A DNA stretch of 64,000 nucleotides from Caccousia sp900752115 (lineage in GTDB: Bacteria; Bacillota; Clostridia; Oscillospirales; Acutalibacteraceae): contig CABRNB010000003.1 in assembly GCA_902472225.1 (NCBI GenBank), positions 1 through 64,000 on the forward strand, written 5' to 3'. The notes under the pieces are model-generated. The model did no database searches and was not told the origin of the DNA. It was given only the letters and a program-made list of their open reading frames with translations. A program made the translations under genes and the position numbers. Positions 59,508 to 64,000 of the stretch are shown piece after piece. Numbering within the stretch: the stretch's first letter is position 1; every line of letters begins with the position of its first letter.

Positions 59508-60611
59508 TTATTTTTCCAGATTGCCTGTCTGAATGCGGTGCTTCAGGTCGAGCACCTTTTCCTCGATCTGCTTCATGACCTCGAGAAAAGCGCTGTCCTC
59601 CCTGCCGCTGGGGTCGTCCAGTCCCCAATCCTCCCGATGGGAACAGGGCAAAGCCGGACACTGAACATTGCAGCCCATGGTGACCACAAGATCCACCGCA
59701 GGCAGATCGGAGAGAGGTTTGCTTCTTTGTGTCTGTTCCATGTCGATGCCATAGACCTGTTTCATCAGCCGTACCGCGTCGGGATTGATTTGGGAACCGG
59801 GTTTGGTTCCGGCGGAAAAGCTTTCAAATACGTCTCCGGCCAGCTTTTTTCCGAGAGCCTCCGCTATCTGGCTGCGGCACGAATTGTGGACGCAGAGAAA
59901 GGCTACCTTGATTTTTGGGCGGTTGGCCGCCGAGAATGGACAGCGTTTCCCGATACATTGGTTGTTCCGGCTGCTGTAGGAGCAGACAGGGACAGTTCGC
60001 TCCATCCTGATTCCCAGGTGCTCCCGGACAAAGTCCACGGCGGCAAGAATGGCCAGAAAGGAATCCCGTTTGCAGCACCGGGGTCCGCCCGCTTTGCCGA
60101 TGCTGTCCAGAGCGCGGGAGGTCATTTGATTGCTCAGTCCCCAGGGTTCCCGGGCCAGAGGCGTGGATTCCGTGGCAATGGCAAGGAACTGACCCGCGCT
60201 GATTCCTGCTCCGCATGCGCCCCAAAAGCCGCAGGCTCCGCCGGGAACGGCTTTGCCCCGGCTGTACATTTCCCGCAGGGCTTTCTCCAGATCGAGGACG
60301 CCGCCGGCGTTTTTGTAGGCGGTGAGCAGAGCCGCGCCTGCCATCACATGGTGCTCCGGACCGTGCATATGACAGAAGGGAAGATCCATCATCCGCCGGA
60401 CAATGGCGACAGGATCGGCGGAGGTTTCGGAGAGGCACAGACCGAAAATGCTGTCCATCCCCTGCGTATGGCAGTCGCTGCATACATAATGCCCGTTTAC
60501 GCAGCGGGTTTTGCTGAGTTCTTTCCTATGGCAAACGGCGCACTCCATGAGCTGATCCTGGATCAGATATTCCAAGGGACCTTTGCAGATCAAACATTCT
60601 TCTGAATTCAA
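59508..60611 (-). CDS. DUF5714 - arsenate-reductase-like (LMW-PTP) fusion
   Basis: A 367-residue protein. N-terminal part: cysteine-rich (CLICKGPLEY, CAVCHRKE, CVNGHYVCSDCH), then the DUF5714-type region HMHGPEHHVMAGAALLTAYK, GGACGFWGACGAGISAGQFL, and CCKRDSFLAILAAVDFVREH. C-terminal part (from about residue 233) is a low-molecular-weight phosphatase or ArsC-type domain with the P-loop CVHNSCR (Cys240-Arg246) and a CNVQCPALPC-type Cys pair. The fold would reduce arsenate or dephosphorylate; DUF5714 is uncharacterised. Start at TTG 60611, 10 bases from AGGAGG. Confidence 0.8.
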   Translation of the reverse strand: MNSEECLICKGPLEYLIQDQLMECAVCHRKELSKTRCVNGHYVCSDCHTQGMDSIFGLCLSETSADPVAIVRRMMDLPFCHMHGPEHHVMAGAALLTAYKNAGGVLDLEKALREMYSRGKAVPGGACGFWGACGAGISAGQFLAIATESTPLAREPWGLSNQMTSRALDSIGKAGGPRCCKRDSFLAILAAVDFVREHLGIRMERTVPVCSYSSRNNQCIGKRCPFSAANRPKIKVAFLCVHNSCRSQIAEALGKKLAGDVFESFSAGTKPGSQINPDAVRLMKQVYGIDMEQTQRSKPLSDLPAVDLVVTMGCNVQCPALPCSHREDWGLDDPSGREDSAFLEVMKQIEEKVLDLKHRIQTGNLEK

Positions 60612-60729
60612 GTTGTCGTTTCCTCCTGTTTTTAGCGTCCGGCCGATAATTCGGCTGTCTCACGTTCTTTTATGCAAAATAGGAAGCGATATTGCCCGGA
60701 ACTTCTCATTGGCTGTTTCCGCCGTTCTC

Positions 60730-61197
60730 TCAGCTTTGCGCATCTTTGCTCTGCGCTTCCTTGAGAGTCCGATAGAAGCTGCGGGCATTTTCCAGATCCT
60801 GTACATCCGGATGCCCTTTGGCAATCCCGCCCATAAGCTTGAAGGGGCCAAAGGTATCGTAACCCTTGCAGCTGAACTCGCCCAGTACAGGACAGCCTTT
60901 CTCCCGGGCGACGTCCTCCACAGCTTTCGCGCCGGTTCCCTTGGCTCCGCCGTAGGTGTAGACAAAAAATACCGGTTTCCCCTTCGGCAGATACTGGCGG
61001 GCATATTCTGTGACGGCTTTTTGAAATTCGAAGCCATAGATCCCGGAGGCAAAACCAATGCAGTCATATTCGTCCCATGAGACGGACTGCCGGGTGGTCA
61101 CGTCAACGAGATCCACCTCTCCCTCCTGGGAGATGGCTTCCAAAACCTTCCGCGTGTTGCCATGGTGGCGGGAGTAATAGCAGATAAGCGTTTTCAT
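60730..61197 (-). CDS. Flavodoxin
   Basis: A 155-residue flavodoxin: ICYYSRHHGNTRKVLEAISQ (FMN phosphate loop), FASGIYGFEFQ and VYTYGGAKGTGAKAVED (the second and third flavin loops). Transfers electrons in place of ferredoxin. Its start overlaps the SDR stop (ATGA at 61194-61197), so both come from one transcript and may act together in a redox reaction. Confidence 0.9.
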   Translation of the reverse strand: MKTLICYYSRHHGNTRKVLEAISQEGEVDLVDVTTRQSVSWDEYDCIGFASGIYGFEFQKAVTEYARQYLPKGKPVFFVYTYGGAKGTGAKAVEDVAREKGCPVLGEFSCKGYDTFGPFKLMGGIAKGHPDVQDLENARSFYRTLKEAQSKDAQS

Positions 61198-61910
61198 GAA
61201 TGAGTTCCTCCCTGCAGAGTCCAGCCAAAATCGTTGTGATAAATCATCTGACGGGTCATACCTCCGTCGATGCAGATGTTTTCGCCGGTGATAAAGCCTG
61301 CCTTGTCAGAGCAGAGATAGAGCACCATGTTGGCGATATCCAGGGGATTTCCTACCCGGCCTGCGGGCTGCTGGATGGCGTCGGGTCCCTCATAGACGGT
61401 GTAGTCGGTGTCAATCCAGCCGGGGGAAATGGAGTTGACCCGCACCCTGCCGCTAAGGCTTACCGCCAGAGCGTGCGTCAGTGCGGAAATGCCGCCCTTG
61501 GCCGCCGTATAGCTCTCGGTCTGGGGCTGGCTCATCCGGTCGCGGGAGGAGGAGATGTTGACAATGGCCGCGCCGGGAGCGAAGTAAGGAGCAAACAGCT
61601 TGGCGAGGTAAAAGGGCGCGGTAACGCCCACCCGCAGAGCGTAGTTGAATTCCTCATAGGTACATTCATCGATGCCCTTCATCAAAGGCAGCGCGTTGTT
61701 GATGAGATAATCCACATGACCGTAATCGGTAATGACCTTGCGGGCGAAATCCTCCAAGACAGCCTGGTCAGCCAGGTCACCCATGTAGTAATCGTTGGGG
61801 AGCCGATCGATCACGCACACCCGGACTCCCGCTTCATGGAATTTTTCCGTGATGGCTTTGCCAATGCCTTTCGCGCCGCCGGTGACGACGGCCACTTTCT
61901 GATCCAACAT
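61194..61910 (-). CDS. Short-chain dehydrogenase/reductase
   Basis: A 238-residue classical SDR: VVTGGAKGIGKAITEKF (NAD(P)-binding GxxxGxG), LINNALPLMKG (NNAG-type), NISSSRDRMSQPQTESYTAAK (the Ser and the YxxxK catalytic Tyr/Lys), and SPGWIDTDYT. Substrate unknown. Confidence 0.9.
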   Translation of the reverse strand: MLDQKVAVVTGGAKGIGKAITEKFHEAGVRVCVIDRLPNDYYMGDLADQAVLEDFARKVITDYGHVDYLINNALPLMKGIDECTYEEFNYALRVGVTAPFYLAKLFAPYFAPGAAIVNISSSRDRMSQPQTESYTAAKGGISALTHALAVSLSGRVRVNSISPGWIDTDYTVYEGPDAIQQPAGRVGNPLDIANMVLYLCSDKAGFITGENICIDGGMTRQMIYHNDFGWTLQGGTHS

Positions 61911-62011
61911 GATCCTTCCTCCTCAGTCTGTGTTCAGGTTCATAGGCTTTTCCGAAAAAGTTGCCGGACGGAGTTTTTCTCTGCAGGAGAGAACAGCGCA
62001 TGTGCGCTCTG

Positions 62012-62422
62012 TCAGATGATGATCCCTTCGCAGTGATCGATTTCGTGCTGAATAATCTGAGCTGTCCAGCCGGTAAAGGTTTTCAGGCGCTCCTGGAAAT
62101 TTTCATTCTGCCAGCGCACTTTGATGGACTTCCATCGTTTGACGGGACGGATGCCGGTGAGGGAAAGACAGCCTTCCTCCGTGTGATAGGGGCCGGATTT
62201 TTTGATAATCTCCGGGTTGAACATGACCATATAGTCTCCTTCGTTGTCAAAGGCGATGATACGCTTGTTTACGCCGATCATGTTGGCTGCCATGCCCACG
62301 CAGCCGTCCTTGTGATGTTTGAGTGTTTCCAGCAGATCGGCGGCAACCTGGATGTCGTCCGGTGCGGCGGATTCGGCTTTTTGCGCCAGAAACGCCTCGT
62401 CTTTGCAGATATCCTGAATCAT
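62012..62422 (-). CDS. def: Peptide deformylase
   Basis: A 136-residue deformylase with the three motifs: GCVGMAANMIG (residues 40-50; most Def have Gln where this has Asn), EGCLS with metal ligand Cys85, and QHEIDH with His126, Glu127 and His130. It removes the formyl group from nascent proteins. The Asn variant is seen in a subset of Clostridia proteins and may mark a secondary or specialised deformylase rather than the housekeeping one. Confidence 0.87.
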   Translation of the reverse strand: MIQDICKDEAFLAQKAESAAPDDIQVAADLLETLKHHKDGCVGMAANMIGVNKRIIAFDNEGDYMVMFNPEIIKKSGPYHTEEGCLSLTGIRPVKRWKSIKVRWQNENFQERLKTFTGWTAQIIQHEIDHCEGIII

Positions 62423-62434
62423 AGTGGATTCTCC

Positions 62435-62992
62435 TTATGCTGTAAAAATGACTTCCGAAAGGAGCCTGGCGGCAATGCGGGAGCCGGATTCATTGGGATG
62501 AACGCCGTCTGCGGCATAGAGTTCCTGACTTTCGGACAGCTCATAAAAGCGACGTCCCACATCGGCAAGAAGGCTGTGGTTCTCCTGCGCGGCTTTGCGG
62601 TAGGCTTCAGACAGCCCGCGTGCCATTTCATCGTAATTCCAGCCCTTTGACGCCAGCTTGGCGCCGTCTTTTCGGTAAGCCCAGGTGGCGTAGAGGACAG
62701 GGACGTCCCCGTTTCCGCGGATTTGCCTGCAAAGCCGTTCCACACTGGAAAAGAAGCTTTTGGGGGAAGTAATAGGGCCGTGGCTCATCTCCTGAAGAAC
62801 AACATAGTCCCACTTCGTATCCCGGAGCGCTGCCTGTGTCTGTGCTCCCAGCTTTGCCGCGGGGTTCAGATGCTCCGACAGCCGTGCCCCTCCCCGTGTA
62901 TGAGGGACAACCTCCGAGCCGGTCAGTTCAGCCAGCATCTGCGGCATGCCGTTAGTGAAAGTGAAACTGTTTCCCAGCATGAGAATGCGCAT
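62435..62992 (-). CDS. SGNH/DUF4886-like hydrolase
   Basis: A 185-residue protein: MRILMLGNSFTFTNGMPQML (the GNSFT of block I, DUF4886 type), WDYVVLQEMSHGP (block III) and a C-terminal YAADGVHPNESGSRIAARLL with the catalytic Asp-x-x-His. Probably an esterase. The start is ATG 62992, after AAAGGAG; upstream sequence in the same frame is not conserved. Its 3' end lies 12 bases before the deformylase start. Confidence 0.82.
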   Translation of the reverse strand: MRILMLGNSFTFTNGMPQMLAELTGSEVVPHTRGGARLSEHLNPAAKLGAQTQAALRDTKWDYVVLQEMSHGPITSPKSFFSSVERLCRQIRGNGDVPVLYATWAYRKDGAKLASKGWNYDEMARGLSEAYRKAAQENHSLLADVGRRFYELSESQELYAADGVHPNESGSRIAARLLSEVIFTA

Positions 62993-63401
62993 GGCATAGC
63001 TCCTTTCTGCGGGCATACGAAAAGAGGCGGGCTGCAGCAAGCGGTAAGGTATCATCAATGGAAACAGGCTCCTATGCCCAATCAGCCGGTTTTTTGTTCC
63101 GTCGGAAATTTCTTGGGATCCGCCCGGATTTTTTGAGGCTGCGCAGTATGCCTCTTGCCCCGGCTTGCTACAGGCATTATAGCACAGCTTCGGAGAAAAA
63201 GCTATGATGCCTCGTCTGTTCCGGGGAAACCGGAGCGAAAAGAAACGGCAGAACCGAAAAGATTTTTCTTTCGGTTCTGCCGTTTTGCAGATATGCCCTG
63301 CATTTCTTTTTCCTATTCCAAAGAAGCGGCGGTGAGGGGGAGAAATGTCCCGCCTGCAGTTCTCCCGCGAGAAATGCTTTTGGGTTCGGCGAGAAAGAAA
63401 T
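62993..63401. other. Intergenic region between the hydrolase and the alarmone synthetase
   Basis: No gene supported. It contains a -10-like box TATAAT on the minus strand (63176-63181) that could serve the hydrolase and deformylase genes (no clear -35), and the terminator at 63244-63286. Confidence 0.5.
63244..63286 (-). terminator. Terminator of the alarmone synthetase gene
   Basis: AAACGGCAGAACCGAAA (63244-63260) pairs with TTTCGGTTCTGCCGTTT (63269-63285), a perfect stem with an 8-base loop, flanked by A and T tracts. Confidence 0.85.
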
Positions 63402-64000
63402 TCATTGTCCGTCCGGCGATTTCTCAAAAGGATCGAACGTTTCCTCTGGACTGTTTTGATGGATGTGGTTGCGGATATGAAGCATTCGCCGGTCGGTGGA
63501 TGCAATTACGTCGGCGCATTCCCGCAATTCTTCCGCAATTTTTTCGCTGTCAGGCAGTTCTTTTTTATACTTGATTTCATGTTCCAGAGAAGCCCAGAAA
63601 TCCATGGCCACTGTTCGGAGCTGAACTTCCACTCGCAGAGATTCCTTTGCGTCGGCAAAGAATACAGGAACATCGACGATCATGTGGTAGCTGCGGTATC
63701 CGTTCGGTTTTGGGTTTTGGATGAAGTCTTTGATGGTGATCACAGTAATATCGTCCTGCTGTGCCAGTGCATCCGCCACCAGATAGATATCGTCTACAAA
63801 CGGGCAGATCACACGGATGCCTGCGATATCATTCAGGGTTGTGCGGATATTGTCAAGGCTGATTTCCACACCTTTACGACGCATTTTTTGAATGATGCTG
63901 GCGGGTTTTTTCAACCTGGATTGGATACTTTCAATGGTTTTTCGATGATACCGAAGGGAGAAATCGTTTTGCAGGATTTCAAGCTTTGTTGTGATTTCGC
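63402..64000 (-). CDS. Small alarmone synthetase (RelA/SpoT-type), 5' end outside window
   Basis: The frame is open to the right window edge; the visible about 199 residues cover most of a RelA_SpoT synthetase domain: FSLRYHRKTIESIQSRLKK, the central NDIAGIRVICPFVDDIYLVA, PKPNGYRSYHMIVDVPVFFA and RVEVQLRTVAMDFWASLEHE. These include the GTP- and ATP-site motifs of (p)ppGpp synthetases. There is no HD hydrolase or TGS domain in view, and the length suggests the YjbM/YwaC type. The first apparent start, TTG 63914, cuts off conserved residues, so the true start lies upstream. Confidence 0.88.
   Translation of the reverse strand, partial: EITTKLEILQNDFSLRYHRKTIESIQSRLKKPASIIQKMRRKGVEISLDNIRTTLNDIAGIRVICPFVDDIYLVADALAQQDDITVITIKDFIQNPKPNGYRSYHMIVDVPVFFADAKESLRVEVQLRTVAMDFWASLEHEIKYKKELPDSEKIAEELRECADVIASTDRRMLHIRNHIHQNSPEETFDPFEKSPDGQ

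Noticed and set aside
1..64000. CRISPR array, tRNA or rRNA genes, transposon ends, prophage integrase
   Set aside because: I saw no regular direct-repeat array, no cloverleaf-like sequence, no rRNA core sequence, and no transposase or integrase motif; the CIS genes lack phage capsid, terminase and portal genes, so this is not a prophage.

Overview
The window looks like a chromosomal segment of a fairly GC-rich Gram-positive anaerobe, most likely a gut Clostridia of the Oscillospirales type. This is an inference from strong AGGAGG-type ribosome binding sites, promoters of the TTGxxx-17-TATAAT form, Clostridia-like gene families and the absence of rRNA or other direct taxonomic markers. I see no tRNA, rRNA, CRISPR array, transposase or integrase.

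The core, about 4.1-50.5 kb, is a contractile injection system (CIS) locus. On the minus strand at its left edge lie a response regulator plus AAA+ ATPase operon (6417-7142, 4105-6420), next to a divergent histidine kinase (7350-8390), and a two-gene operon (12625 to 8574) encoding a 914-residue calpain-like cysteine peptidase and a GNAT-like partner protein; the peptidase is the best cargo/effector candidate. The plus-strand operon, 13035-43964, carries envelope or accessory genes first (13-24.4 kb: an eCIS-associated protein, a one-TM protein, a membrane HAMP plus degenerate cyclase protein, a MORN-repeat membrane protein, a secreted TolC-like protein and a coiled-coil protein with a copper-amine-oxidase-like domain). 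The particle follows (24.4-43.6 kb): DUF4255/Pvc16 cap-type protein, PAAR-like tip, sheath, tube, a tail-assembly-chaperone-like gene with a candidate -1 frameshift extension, a tube paralogue with an acidic repeat tail, a long Q/E/R-rich candidate tape-measure or scaffold protein, two Afp7-type proteins, hub, spike, gp25, two large baseplate-J-like wedge proteins and a tail-I-like protein. The operon ends with a STAS anti-sigma-antagonist.

Converging from the right (50541 to 44206, minus strand) are a HATPase anti-sigma-like kinase, a one-module C-A-T-reductase NRPS and a membrane SpoIIE-type phosphatase. With the STAS protein these make a complete partner-switching set (kinase, antagonist, phosphatase) split between the CIS operon and the NRPS operon; no sigma factor is visible.

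The left end (1-3.9 kb) holds a sulfatase fragment, a cation/proton antiporter, a small unknown protein, a methyltransferase and an acetyltransferase. The right end (50.8-64 kb) is ordinary accessory and housekeeping sequence: a metallophosphoesterase, a BcrA/LanFEG-type peptide-resistance ABC transporter with its two-component system (kinase frameshifted at a G7 tract), a macrodomain protein, DUF2200, a VWA protein behind a hairpin that covers its ribosome binding site, a DUF5714-arsenate-reductase-like fusion, flavodoxin, SDR, peptide deformylase, an SGNH-like hydrolase and the C-terminal part of a small alarmone synthetase. Family assignments are from motif recognition only; no search was run.
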